NCBI GenBank assembly: GCA_038503065.1
Contig: JBCAMK010000022.1
Coordinates: 682,001-746,000 of the forward strand
Direction of reading: 5' to 3'
From: Paragyromitra xinjiangensis
Taxonomy: Eukaryota; Ascomycota; Pezizomycetes; Pezizales; Discinaceae
Length of the DNA stretch: 64,000 nucleotides
Shown here: positions 1 to 10,252 of the stretch, in pieces
How positions within the stretch are numbered: position 1 is the stretch's first letter
Layout: the number at the start of each line of letters is the position of its first letter
Notes under the pieces: model-generated
The model's database searches: none
Told to the model about the DNA's origin: nothing
Seen by the model: the letters and a program-made list of their open reading frames with translations, nothing else
Translations under genes and position numbers: made by a program

Positions 1-2618
1 TCAACTACCTCACACTCAGAGAAACACACAGAGCCCGCCCAGCCCTTTTATCCACCCTTTTCAACAACCTCCTCCAATTAGGACACATGCCTGACAGATG
101 GAAAATTACACATTGTGTCCCCATCCCCAAATCAAACAAGGCGGATTATTCGGACCCCAAGAGCTATCGCCCAGTGTCCCTATTATCATGCCTAGGCAAA
201 CTCCTGGAAAAAATAATAGCAAAAAGATTGGAACAATACGCCACCCTCAACGGAGCCATCCGTCCTCACCACACAGGTGCCAGAAGGGGTGTGTCTGCTA
301 TAGATTTGCTACACCTAATACTCACCCCAGCGCAAAAGCAGCTCCTCATACCAATCACCAATAATGATCGGAAAACACAACGCTTACCACTTCGACCCAC
401 TCTCCTGGCCACAGACATAGATGGCGCATTCAACTGTGTCTCACATCCCCATCTAACGCAAATCCTACAACACTTTTTATTCCCAAACTGGTGCATCAAA
501 TGGATGTCCAGTTTCACAACCAATCACACCCTCACCTTTAGGATAAATGGGAATCTGGAAACACCACTCCCGCTCAAAATTGGCCTCCCACAAGGATCAC
601 CACTGTCATCAATAGCCTTTGTCATTTATGCTGCGGCCCTTGATTGTTCTTACACCTCCCGAAACGAATCTTCCACCATCTACATTGACGATGATACAGC
701 CCTCCAGCTAGCAAAAACACCAACCTTCGCCACCAAAAGACTCACGGAAAGACATGAGAACAAGGCACAAAGAGCCGCCTTCCTCAACATAACCTTTTCT
801 GAACCCAAAACCGAACTGCTCCACTTAATCCCTTCCAGCAGCAGCCTCACGATCAAACAAGGCATACATCTTTTCAATAAAACCATAAATCCATCCCCAC
901 AAATCAAGGTCCTAGGAATCATACTAGACCAACGATTAAACTTTCACACACACTGCCAAAAAGCAGCCTCCAGACTTCGAACATCAACATTTTTAGTCAA
1001 CAACCTTGTCAAGAGCAAGGGCCCAACACCACATCTCCTACACCAATTAGCCCTCACCATCATCCTCCCAGCAGCCCTTTTCGGCTCTGAGGTATGGTGG
1101 ACTGGCACCGCAGATATCTTCAACCGCCTCGCCCCCACCTATCACAGAGTAGCCCGACTCATAACCGGCCTCCCCAAATTCACCCCCATCAATAAACTTC
1201 TACCAGAAGCAGGTCTACCCCCCCTTAATTTACTTTTGGACATGCGTACACAGTTATATGCGATACGCATACTACGCAACCCCAACAATCCTATCCACCA
1301 CATCCTACAACAACACATACACCATAACAGCTTCATAGGCACAGGATTACAAAGAGTGGGCAGCCTCCTCTCCAAACTTCTCCGCGGTCCCCCACTTGAA
1401 GCCTTATCCTTACCCACACACCCATTCCTCCCACACAATAACATCCACATAATAGGCACCAAACAATCAGCAACTCTTTCACACACAGATTGGATAAATT
1501 CCCTCACCAACGCCTGGGTAGTCTATTCAGACGGCTCCAAATCTGAAACTGGCACCACCGCAGCAGGCTGGAATATCCATCACATTTTCGCCGGAATCAC
1601 CCTCCAATCATACACAGGCAATTGCAACCTGGGTCAACACTGCGAAAACGAAGACGCTGAATTGCATGGAATTCAGGAAGCCACCTCACACCTCATAAAA
1701 AATTTACCAATAGATAACATGGACATCTACCTATGCATCGACAATCAAAACGCGATCAAAGCATTGACTGGAGGACCCACATCTAACAGACAATTTCTGA
1801 ATGACGCCTTAGCACACATTCACACTTTACACAACCTCAATTGCTCGGTAACTGCGCGTTGGACTCCATCTCACATGGGTATAGAAGGCAACGAGGTAGC
1901 AGATCGCATGGCCAAAGAAGGCCTAACAAAACGCCCATGCAAACACACGTGCACAACCTTGGGTTGGCTTTGCCTACAACCCAAAATTCAGCTCTTAGCA
2001 CAATGGCAACAAGAAACATCCGTTTCAGTTTCCCTCAAACCTCCCACGGTCATCAGATTCCTCCGACGATCCCAAGCACGAGCTATCTCCCTGCTACGCA
2101 CAAACCAGACCAAAGCGGATCCTAATCCATTAACCCCTCCATCGACATGCGCATGTGGTGAAACATCATCATCAGTTCACTTAGCACTACACTGCCCACT
2201 AAACACCACCTCACGCCCTCAATGGGGAAATGACTGGCACACCGCGATATTAAACAATACCAACGCAACCGACCTACTTCATTTCATTAGAATGAACAAT
2301 CAGGTCCAATTATCCTCGAATTCACATTTGGACGCAATTTCTAATTGCAACCTGCTTGATCAAGAATGAAAACTGGTGAACCGGGCGGGGGAAGCTTTTC
2401 TTTTGTTTCCGGTTATTGGATATTTCATTTATGTTATATTTTTTTTTTTTGGTTCGAAGTGTTATTTTGTTTTGTTTGTTTCTTTTAGTTTGTAGTTTAT
2501 TTATCACGGGGAAGAGAGGTTGGCGGCGGATGAGGTCATGTATTCTTATACGCGTACCATTCGATTAGCTAGTTAGGTTAGCGATCGTCTAAATTAAATG
2601 AAATTGGAAATTTGAAAT
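1..2618 (+). mobile_element. LINE A, 3' part (non-LTR retrotransposon with RNase H), inserted in gypsy-1 integrase
   Basis: The window opens inside ORF2 of a LINE. The element ends in a 3' UTR (2370-2618) with a short GAAATTG-type tail, and from 2619 the sequence switches to Gypsy integrase codons (W-A-S-I-S-M-D-F). LINE C (22293-26400) belongs to the same family and joins the same Gypsy codon. The 5' part lies outside the window, so the target duplication cannot be checked. Family inference: Tad1-like fungal LINE, from ORF2 having reverse transcriptase plus RNase H. Confidence 0.9.
3..2369 (+). CDS. LINE A ORF2 C-terminal part: reverse transcriptase and RNase H
   Basis: The frame is open from the window edge; the first methionine (position 87) is internal, because the homologous LINE C reads through the same upstream codons. 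It would encode the polymerase that copies LINE RNA at the target nick. Visible motifs: RT LPQGSP near 582 and the catalytic Y-I-D-D-D near 680; RNase H acidic residues in SDGS (about 1528), ENEDAEL (about 1645), IDNQN (about 1738) and GNEVADRMA (about 1890). A C-x-C...H...C cluster near 2150 resembles the C-terminal cysteine/histidine knuckle of this LINE class. No internal stop is seen, so the visible part is intact; the endonuclease and ORF1 would lie upstream of the window. Confidence 0.93.
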   Translation, partial: NYLTLRETHRARPALLSTLFNNLLQLGHMPDRWKITHCVPIPKSNKADYSDPKSYRPVSLLSCLGKLLEKIIAKRLEQYATLNGAIRPHHTGARRGVSAIDLLHLILTPAQKQLLIPITNNDRKTQRLPLRPTLLATDIDGAFNCVSHPHLTQILQHFLFPNWCIKWMSSFTTNHTLTFRINGNLETPLPLKIGLPQGSPLSSIAFVIYAAALDCSYTSRNESSTIYIDDDTALQLAKTPTFATKRLTERHENKAQRAAFLNITFSEPKTELLHLIPSSSSLTIKQGIHLFNKTINPSPQIKVLGIILDQRLNFHTHCQKAASRLRTSTFLVNNLVKSKGPTPHLLHQLALTIILPAALFGSEVWWTGTADIFNRLAPTYHRVARLITGLPKFTPINKLLPEAGLPPLNLLLDMRTQLYAIRILRNPNNPIHHILQQHIHHNSFIGTGLQRVGSLLSKLLRGPPLEALSLPTHPFLPHNNIHIIGTKQSATLSHTDWINSLTNAWVVYSDGSKSETGTTAAGWNIHHIFAGITLQSYTGNCNLGQHCENEDAELHGIQEATSHLIKNLPIDNMDIYLCIDNQNAIKALTGGPTSNRQFLNDALAHIHTLHNLNCSVTARWTPSHMGIEGNEVADRMAKEGLTKRPCKHTCTTLGWLCLQPKIQLLAQWQQETSVSVSLKPPTVIRFLRRSQARAISLLRTNQTKADPNPLTPPSTCACGETSSSVHLALHCPLNTTSRPQWGNDWHTAILNNTNATDLLHFIRMNNQVQLSSNSHLDAISNCNLLDQE

Positions 2619-3722
2619 TGGGCTTCAATTTCTATGGACTTCATTGTGGGACTACCTGAGTCCAATGGGTACACCAAGGTGTGGGTCATAGTTGACCGCT
2701 TCTCCAAGATGGCTCACTTTATTCCTCTGCCAACGCTGAATAAGACTGAGGACATGGCGAAGCTTTTCCTTACTGAGGTATGGAGACACCATGGGCTCCC
2801 TGAGGACATAGTCTCGGACAGAGACAGCAAGTTCCTTTCCCATTTCTGGCAATCATTGATGGACCTCCTCTCAGTTAAGCTGAACCTATCGACGGCCTTC
2901 CACCCACAGACAGATGGCCAAACGGAACGGGTTAACCAGACGCTGGAGCAGTACAAGCGTACGTACTGCTCCTATCAACAAGACGACTGGGCAGAGTCAC
3001 TACCTCTTGCGGAGTATGCCTATAACTCTGCCATCTCGGAGGCTACCAAGTACTCGCCATTCTGCGCCAACTATGGGTTTGAACCTAGAACCAACTGGCC
3101 CAAACCGAAGCCGTCTACTGAGTGGAGCAATCCAGCGAGCAAGGTGATCATTTCACAGTGGGAGACTATCTGGGGACACATGAACGCAAACCTGGCAAAG
3201 GCAAGACTCCGGATGGCCTGGTGGTATGATAAACACCACATGAAGGCGCCAGAGGTAAAGCCTGGGGATGAAGTAATGCTTGATCGCCGCAATGTGCAAA
3301 CAAAACGGCCGATGAACAAGCTGGACCGCAAGAAGCTCGGTCCCTTCAAGGTTGTGAAGGCTGTAGGCAAGCGTGCTTACCAGCTAGACCTACCCCCGCA
3401 GATGAAGATTCATCCTGTGTTCCATGTCAGCCTACTGGAGCCATACAAAGCTCCTGCAGACCCGCTGAGAAGAGTGCCCCCGCCGGAGCCAGAGGAGATA
3501 GAAGGCCAGGACAACTGGGTGGTCAACGAGGTGGTGGATTCGAGGGTGAACAGGCAGGTGAAGAGGGTGGAATACCTAGTGCTCTGGGAAGGATTCGAGC
3601 AGGAGGACGCTACTTGGGAACCATGGGAGTACCTGAAGAGGACTGCGGAGGATGCACTCCTGGACTTCCACAAACGCTACCCCAAGAAGCCTAGGGAGGC
3701 TCGAGTGAAGGGGCTATCGTAG
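2619..3722 (+). CDS. gypsy-1 Pol C-terminus: integrase core and chromodomain
   Basis: The reading frame enters from LINE A at codon W-A-S-I-S and runs to a TAG stop at 3722. The integrase catalytic core is seen as M-D-F-I-V-G-L, then DRFSKM, then a D-S-K-F block with the conserved segment TAFHPQTDGQTERVNQ holding the catalytic glutamate. A chromodomain sits at the C-terminus (VEYLVLWEGF ... ATWEPWEYL), which in chromoviruses steers integration toward modified histones. Reverse transcriptase and protease are missing because the LINE and window edge cut them off. There is no internal stop. It cannot be translated as a normal Pol now; any ATG use at 2634 would be fortuitous. Confidence 0.92.
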   Translation, partial: WASISMDFIVGLPESNGYTKVWVIVDRFSKMAHFIPLPTLNKTEDMAKLFLTEVWRHHGLPEDIVSDRDSKFLSHFWQSLMDLLSVKLNLSTAFHPQTDGQTERVNQTLEQYKRTYCSYQQDDWAESLPLAEYAYNSAISEATKYSPFCANYGFEPRTNWPKPKPSTEWSNPASKVIISQWETIWGHMNANLAKARLRMAWWYDKHHMKAPEVKPGDEVMLDRRNVQTKRPMNKLDRKKLGPFKVVKAVGKRAYQLDLPPQMKIHPVFHVSLLEPYKAPADPLRRVPPPEPEEIEGQDNWVVNEVVDSRVNRQVKRVEYLVLWEGFEQEDATWEPWEYLKRTAEDALLDFHKRYPKKPREARVKGLS

Positions 3723-3896
3723 CCATGCTTCTTTTGTCTTTATTTGCTATCAACGATACAAGCTATCTTTCCAGCATCTCAATCATTTCCTATCGGCGGT
3801 ATTCTTTCTTCATTCATTTCACTTGTACAACACCATCATAGACCTAGACATAGACATAGAACGAGTATTGTAACTAGACCCTGAGGGCAGGTTCTT

Positions 3897-3910
3897 GGAG
3901 AGGGAGGTAC
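3897..3910 (+). promoter_or_regulatory. Polypurine tract of gypsy-1
   Basis: GGAGAGGGAGG lies immediately before the LTR start TGTAACGGG at 3911. This is the expected position of the plus-strand primer in LTR retrotransposons. The same tract precedes the LTRs at 27693 and 52704. Confidence 0.8.
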
Positions 3911-4616
3911 TGTAACGGGTATGCCGTTACTGCCTCTAGCATGTGTAGTAGAATAGGGTCGGACTGATGGGACAGTAGGAGCCTGCATCGGTGGGGTTGC
4001 TCCCACATGCAGAGAGCTACCGCGTCCCACTGATCTGGTTGATACAGAGGAACCGCATGTGTGTCAGTTGACGAGCTGACGGCACATAGACGGCTGCATC
4101 TACCACTCCGAGGAAGTGGTAGAGTTCTGAATCAACCTGTGCTGTATGCATCAGCGGAAGCTGATAGGCAAACGCACTGGCAGCGCTATCTACAGGTAAT
4201 ACACATGCGGATTAGACTGAACTGCGCCGTGCATGTAGGACTGCAGTGTGCAGGACTATGCCAGTGGTTCATAGAGTCTAGAGTGGTCAGATTGCTAATG
4301 GAGGTGCGGCAGCTCTTGGAGCATAGCCCCCAGAAGTACGGAAGGTCTTCCGGAGTAGAACACCAGTCCATTTGGCAATGGGACTCCGGGTCAAACCCAG
4401 TCCCCCACTAGAGCACGGCAGAGCGAGGACTGCGGAATGCAGGTGTTAAATACATCGCGAATGCTCCACCCTGCTGCTCTTTTTCTTCAAGCGATAGTTG
4501 AGCCCTTAAAGATTCTTGAGTAGTTTGCACGAAAGAATCGGATTCTGAACCTGATCTATATCCATTTCGCAACGGCCGTACACCTAGCCTATCTACCTAG
4601 GCCTACCCCCGTTACA
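3911..4616 (+). repeat. gypsy-1 3' LTR (family 1, complete, 706 bp)
   Basis: It starts TGTAACGGG and ends CCCGTTACA, a 9-bp perfect inverted terminal repeat with the usual TG..CA. Other copies of the family: 27693-28088 plus 50733-51043 (direct), 15564-16252 plus 22263-22292 (inverted), 53944-54644 (inverted), and a stub at 10225-10252. Confidence 0.93.
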
Positions 4617-7153
4617 CCCAGGAACCCTCACACACTTCCCCAGAAATGGCAACCAAAATTCCATCATCGATCTCACTTTATTTAAAAACAAACAACAATA
4701 CCTCATAACGTGGCAATCCGATCAAGGACTAAGGGACAACTCTGATCACACCCTAATCACAACCACCATATTCCTTCCACCAAAACCCACAGCCACACCC
4801 AAACGCAACCTGAGCAAAGCAAACTGGACTCAATTCCACAACATAATAAAACAATCAGCACTTAACAATTCCCAACCCACCAACGCCAATGAAACCACCA
4901 AAGAATGCGAACAGCTCACTTCTCTCATACAATTTGCCACCATCACAGCCATACCTTTATCGAAACCTAGCCAACATTCCAAAGGCTGGTGGACCAACGA
5001 ACTCTCCAGACTCAAAAAGAAAATAAACGCCATCAACCACCTAATCAAACGACCCAACCCACCACAACATGCCAAAAGCCTTCTCAAAAATCTTCGAACG
5101 CAATGGAAAACCGAAATCAACGAAGCCAAGAAACATCACTGGCACCAACGTCTATCCTCCAACGATCCCAAACAAATATGGCAAGCCATCAAACAAACCA
5201 ATGGCCACAGACCTCCCACCACCATACAACCTCTACACAATGCACCCGACTTTGAAGCACAATGCAATGCCTTTAAATCCACCTTCTTCCCACCCATTCT
5301 CGCCTCCCCTCAGCCACTACCACAAAACTGGCTCCCCCCACCCGCATCAGATCAATCCCTCAATACACCCCATGTCACCCCAGAATTAATTTCCAAACTG
5401 CTTGCCAAAACCTCCGCCGCATCCGCTCCAGGACACGACGGAATCCTCTATCCTCACATACAGCACGTTCATCAAGCCGCTCCCCTACTCATTCCCAAAA
5501 TTTTCACAGCTGCCCTTCGCTTCGGCGCCTTTGCTGACATATGGAAACAAGCAATTATCACACCCATACCCAAATCAGGCAAAGACAATTATTCCAAACC
5601 CAACGCCTACCGCCCCATTTCACTATTATCATGTTTTGGTAAACTCCTAGAACGCATCATCACCAGACAATTAGAAATTGCTGCAATAAACTCAGGTGCA
5701 ATCAACCACCAACACACAGGCGGACGCACAGGAATCTCGGCAATAGATGCCCTACAACAAATCATCACACCATCCCAATCCTGGCTCGACACTCCTGCTA
5801 CAACAGGACACCAAAAGCAACTACGACCCTCCATCCTCACCACAGACATCGAAGGAACGTTCAACTGCGTCATCCATCAACAAATGATCGCAATCTTCCT
5901 TCATTTCAAATTTCCCACCTACCTTATACAATGGTACCAAAGCTTCACCACCAATCGAACAATAGCCTTTCGCTTTAACAACACCACAAGCCCAACATCA
6001 CCCTTCAACAGTGGACTCCCTCAAGGATCTGCTGTGTCATTCATTGCCTTCACTATATACAGTGCCGCGTTAGACACTGAACCGTCACCCTCCAACCTCA
6101 CCCACTCTAACACTTACATCGACGACAACGCCATGCTACAAGCAAGCTTTTCACAAAAATTTGCCACCAGGACACTGCAACAACATCTCAATCTTAAAAT
6201 CGAAAGAGGCTCATACCTCAACATCCTCTTCTCCCCACCAAAAACGGAACTCATGCATCTAAGACTCAGTTCCAGAGTCAAAGATCCCACTCCCATTCCC
6301 ATCACGCTCTACGATCAAAGCATATCGCCCACCGAACAAAACCGCATGCTAGGTCTCATAATCGATCGAAGATTAACCTTTCACCAACATACACACCACA
6401 TCGTCGCCTCCCTACTTAAAACCAAAGGAGCCATTTATCCTCTTCTCAAATCTATACACCTCACCCCCGCTACAATACATCACATATTACACATAATCCA
6501 CATCCCCAAGATGCTATGGGGTTCCCCCATATGGTGGACAGGTGCACCCACCATAATAGACAACATTCAACCAGCATATCACAGCCTTGCCCGCCTTATT
6601 ACAGGCCTTCCCAGATATACCAAGATAACTCACCTACTACGCGAAGCCACCTTACCACCGCTTAACTTACTGCTAAATTATCATTCCCAAAAATATGGCA
6701 TACGCATCCTAAAAAACAACGCACATAACCCAGCCTTCCTTCCATTACTTAAGCTCCTCCCACAAACAACAGAATATAAAGGAACAGGACTCAAAAGAAT
6801 AGCCTCCCTACTCCAACCCCTTATCAACAATCAACCTCTCGAAAGACTTGAATTCCCGTTTCATTCCCCATTCCTCACATCAAGTTCTCTACAAATTTCC
6901 CAATTTTCCAAACAACAAACAGCCACGCAACACATCAACTGGACAGGCACATTAGAAAATTCCTGGCTCCTTTACACAGATGGCTCTCCCAACGACAACG
7001 GACATTCATCTTCCGGCGCATACATCGCCCACGTACGATATGGCATCACCACACAAACATACACACATTCCTGCGCCCTCGGACATCACGCCGAGAATGA
7101 AGACGCCGAAATCCACGCCATACAAGAAGCCTTAGCCCTTTTGCTCCAACACA

Positions 7154-7166
7154 TCATTTATCCAAC
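7154..7166 (+). repeat. Target site duplication (left) of the ORF1-only LINE in LINE B
   Basis: TCATTTATCCAAC at 7154-7166 is repeated exactly at 9411-9423 on the far side of the element. A 13-bp duplication is typical of target-primed reverse transcription. Removing the element plus one copy restores the LINE B reading frame. Confidence 0.9.
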
Positions 7167-9410
7167 CAACCTTGGAGGAACAACAACCACGAAACGACTT
7201 TTTGGTCATAACTCCACCAGTTTTACTCCGATTAACGAGATTTTTGGTTATTCGGACTCGCCTCACTGCCCCCGTTCGATCCTGCTATTGTACGTCGAGG
7301 TCGCTCTCGATTTGCAAAAGTTGTTGTCGAATTCGCTATTTTACCCCTCTTTCTCCCCCTACACCTCAAATTTTGAGTTTCTGCAAAACCTCATATCTCC
7401 ACCAATACTACTCCGATTGACTCGACCCCGGGCTTTTTGGAGTCCCCTCACTGTGCCCGTTCGATCGCCCTCTTGTTCGTCCGGATCCGAGCAGATTTGC
7501 AGAAGTTGTTGACACTTCCTGCTCCTACCCTCCCCACCCGCCAGGGACCCCCTAGGGCCCAACAACACCTCCCCCACCTCCTGTCGGTTCAGGACCATCA
7601 CCATGTCTTCCTCTTCATCTAGAGGCAGAGGGAGAGGCAGAGGCTATCAGCCCTCCTCTTCTGGCGTCAATTCGCCCCAAAACACCCCTACAACACCCAT
7701 TATCGCACCTACAACACCCCCATTCTCGCGCTTTTCGGCCTCCCATCATGGAGACCCAGAGCAAACACCCACCCAGACTCTCCCACTGCGTCCTGCTGTT
7801 GCTCTACAGGACTATGAATCCCTCCCACTCCCCCCAGACTCTCAGGATCATGAGATGACTGAATCTGAGAGTGAAACGGAGGAAGAATTCACCCCCCCCA
7901 TCCTCAACACCACCCCCAAGATTGCAGATGCTGTCCTACAGCTAGCTGCAACCCTCCATGAATACCGGGCCTGCATCAAGCAGATGCTCAAAACCATCCG
8001 CAGGCTTGAAAAAGCAGCCAGGACACCTCCACCACCTCCAGTCTTCCACAACGACCCTGCTCTTGTGGAAAAGATTGCAACCCTCACAGCCAAAGTAGCA
8101 GATCTGGAGCAGAAACGCGCCCTCACTACCATCTTGGCCTCTGCCTCTGCCTCTGGTCCTGCCTCACTCCCCCTACCTCCAGCAGCTGCCCCAGCGCCTG
8201 CACCACACTCCTGGGCCCAGGTTGCCTCCAAAAGGCTTCCAGACCCGCCCCCAAGGCCTCCAAGGCCCCCAAAACACCCATCAGCCCCCCCAAACGCGAC
8301 CGCACACTCATTATCACCAGGAATGGTCTACCCCTTCCTGAGGATGTCACTCCACTCACCATTCACAATGCAGTCAATGCAGCCCTAGAAAGCCCATTGA
8401 TTGCAGAGGTGCGATTTACACCTGCCCATCATGTGCAGCTCATTGCTGTCACCACCACCACCTCCGACACACTCCTCAAGCAGAGATCAAAGCTTGAGGA
8501 GATTGTGAGATCCACCATCCCCAATGCCAACAGCCTGGAGAAAGAAGTCACTCTTTTTCAGGTTGTTTTGCATAACGTACCCACCTCCATTCCTTCTGGC
8601 GAAGAAGGATTTCAACACATCAGGTCAGAGGTTGAACAGTTCAACCCTGGCACCACCCTCATGCGCGACCCTCACTGGCTCACCAGACCAGAGCAGAGAG
8701 AGGGCAAGCAGGCTTCTTCTATGGTTCTTACCATCCAGGGGAAACAACCTGCCACCACTGCCCTTGAGAGAGGGCTCTCCCTTTTCGGACGCCGCCTCAA
8801 GGTCTCCAAATACCTTCGCTTTGGACAGGACACCCAATGCACCCACTGCCTGGCCTTTGGCCACCACCAACAGCGCTGTACCAGCAAGACCCCTATCTGT
8901 ACCATCTGTGCTGGGCCTCATACAGTGTCAACACACACCTGCGGCAAACCTTCCTGCCATGTCAAAGGATCTCCCTGCCTTCACACCATCCTCCGCTGCG
9001 CCAACTGTGGCGAACAACATCGTGGTAACTCCCCCGAGTGCCTCAAACTCACAGCAGCAAGACTAGCTGCAAGCGAACGACAGAATCGCATGCAAATCTA
9101 AGTCTCCCCCCCCACCCTTACGACTTCATCTCCCTTGACAGTGCTCGGATTGTTGGAGGGACGTGCTATAGGCACAAAGCATGTGCTGGTGAAAGAAGAA
9201 TGCCCAGGGTAGTCTTGTCCTGTGAGAGAGGACACTAGATCGGGGTATTAATACATTAACTGAAGAATAGCCATAGAGGGCTGAGTTGGACCCAGTGGGA
9301 GGAATCGGGTAGTTAGTTGCGTTTTGTTTTTGTTTTCTGTTTGGTTTTCTCTATATGTATGCCATATCCGTTTCGGATTTATGCAGCATGAAATATAAAT
9401 AAATAAATAA
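7167..9410 (+). mobile_element. ORF1-only (HAL1-like) LINE, copy 1
   Basis: 2,244 bp bounded by a 13-bp duplication. It has a 5' UTR (7167-7602), one ORF1-type gene (7603-9101) and a 3' UTR ending in AAATAAATAAATAA. No reverse transcriptase is present. The 3' end (about 9160-9410) shares the hairpin ATCCGTTTCGGAT and the AATAAA-repeat tail with the autonomous LINE E at 33981-40555. Copy 2 is at 44281-46537. Confidence 0.9.
7603..9101 (+). pseudogene. ORF1 (nucleic-acid-binding Gag-like protein) of the ORF1-only LINE, frameshifted
   Basis: Compared with the intact 511-aa ORF1 of copy 2, this gene begins MSSSSSRGRGRGRG, has a coiled-coil-like middle, and ends with CCHC-type zinc knuckles (C-T-H-C-L-A-F-G-H and C-T-I-C-A-G-P-H near 8840-8930, then C-A-N-C-G near 9000). 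One base is missing near 8235 (AAAAGG-CTT against AAAAGGGCT in copy 2), so the first frame stops at 8388 and the second carries on from before 8397 to 9101. Such proteins coat LINE RNA; this copy cannot make a full product. Confidence 0.88.
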
Positions 9411-9423
9411 TCATTTATCCAAC
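9411..9423 (+). repeat. Target site duplication (right) of the ORF1-only LINE
   Basis: Exact copy of 7154-7166, after the AAATAAATAAATAA tail. Confidence 0.9.
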
Positions 9424-10224
9424 TCCCATATACATATGCGTCGACAACCAAAATGCCCTAAAGTCACTCGCAGGAGGACCCACACACAATAAGGAATACC
9501 TGTGGCACGCACTCAATGCATGCAATTCACTCCAAAACATAGGATGCTCCATCACTGGCATATGGACTCCCTCTCACACACAAATCTTTGGCAACGAGAA
9601 AGCCGATCAACTGGCCACACTCGCCCATAACAAACCCCTCTGCCCATGGCACCGCCTCACCCTTGGACACCTTTCACTTCTACCCAAGAAACATTTACTC
9701 CAATCATGGGCCTCTAACGCTCCAGAGCCCGTCGCGCTCCACATCGCGCAACACCTCACACCATTATCACGAAAACGGTTTTCCAAACTTGCGAAGATAC
9801 GCAATCAAGCGCACCTCATCGATCCCACTGGATTCACCGATCCCCTCACATGCCATTGCGGCGAACAGGATGGTTCTTACCATTGCATCATGTACTGCAA
9901 ACTCAGAAACAAAGAACGACAAGATTTCTTTAAAAATTCAGAACCAGATTGGAATATTTTCTTTTCGTCTAAGTTAAATTTTTCCGAGTTTTTTTCTTAT
10001 ATTAACCTATTAGGGTTATAAAATTATGTCAAGAAGTAGGCAGATGATTGATTTGGGTTTCCTTTCAGTTATTTTCTTTCGTAAATGTTTTGTTATTATT
10101 TTTCCTTATGACGAGTTAAATATTGGTGCGGAAACGGGGAGGATTTATTTGTAGTTGGTGGTGGATGAGGCGATATACTTTAGTATTAGGGCCGTAGAAT
10201 TAAAACACTAAAACACTAAAACAC

Positions 10225-10252
10225 TAGAGGCAGTAACGGCGTACCCGTTACA
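10225..10252 (-). repeat. Stub of a family-1 LTR, inverted
   Basis: CTAGAGGCAGTAACGGCGTACCC followed by GTTACA is the reverse complement of the first 28 bases of the LTR at 3911. The rest of this LTR must lie left of LINE B, outside the window. It is inserted in, or recombined with, the gypsy-3 integrase, which starts at 10253. Confidence 0.85.

Larger units (their letters stand above)
2619..4616 (+). mobile_element. gypsy-1: 3' end of a Gypsy/chromovirus LTR retrotransposon
   Basis: Integrase with chromodomain, an untranslated stretch, a polypurine tract and a complete 3' LTR follow in canonical order. The 5' side is replaced by LINE A, which inserted in the integrase. The LTR abuts LINE B endonuclease codons at 4617, so gypsy-1 itself inserted in LINE B; the five bases after the LTR are CCCAG. 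gypsy-2 (26401-28088, 50733-51043) is almost identical over the same span. Confidence 0.93.
4618..10020 (+). pseudogene. LINE B ORF2 (endonuclease end, reverse transcriptase, RNase H), disrupted
   Basis: The frame starts inside the endonuclease (THFPRNGN, then SDHT as the catalytic S-D-H). RT motifs are seen at about 6010-6040 (GLPQGSA) and 6115-6130 (Y-I-D-D-N). The first half reads openly from 4618 to 7166; the absence of an early ATG there is real, since LINE D also lacks methionines in this stretch. RNase H begins YTDGS near 6975 and ENEDAEIHAIQEA near 7096, then the ORF is broken by the insertion at 7167-9410. It resumes in frame at 9424 with ICVDNQNALK and ends LLGL-stop at 10020. The C-terminal C-x-C-G...H...C cluster is near 9850. 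Dead because of the nested insertions, not because of scattered stops. Confidence 0.9.
4617..10222 (+). mobile_element. LINE B, 5' truncated by gypsy-1 and interrupted by an ORF1-only LINE
   Basis: Coding similarity to LINE D (16253-22262) is collinear from the endonuclease region to the 3' end. The 3' UTR ends in repeats of AAAACACT and then enters the stub of a family-1 LTR at CTAGAGGCAGTA, exactly where LINE D sits in its LTR. An ORF1-only LINE lies at 7167-9410 inside the RNase H region. The nesting order is LTR, then LINE B, then gypsy-1 and the ORF1-only LINE. Confidence 0.92.
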
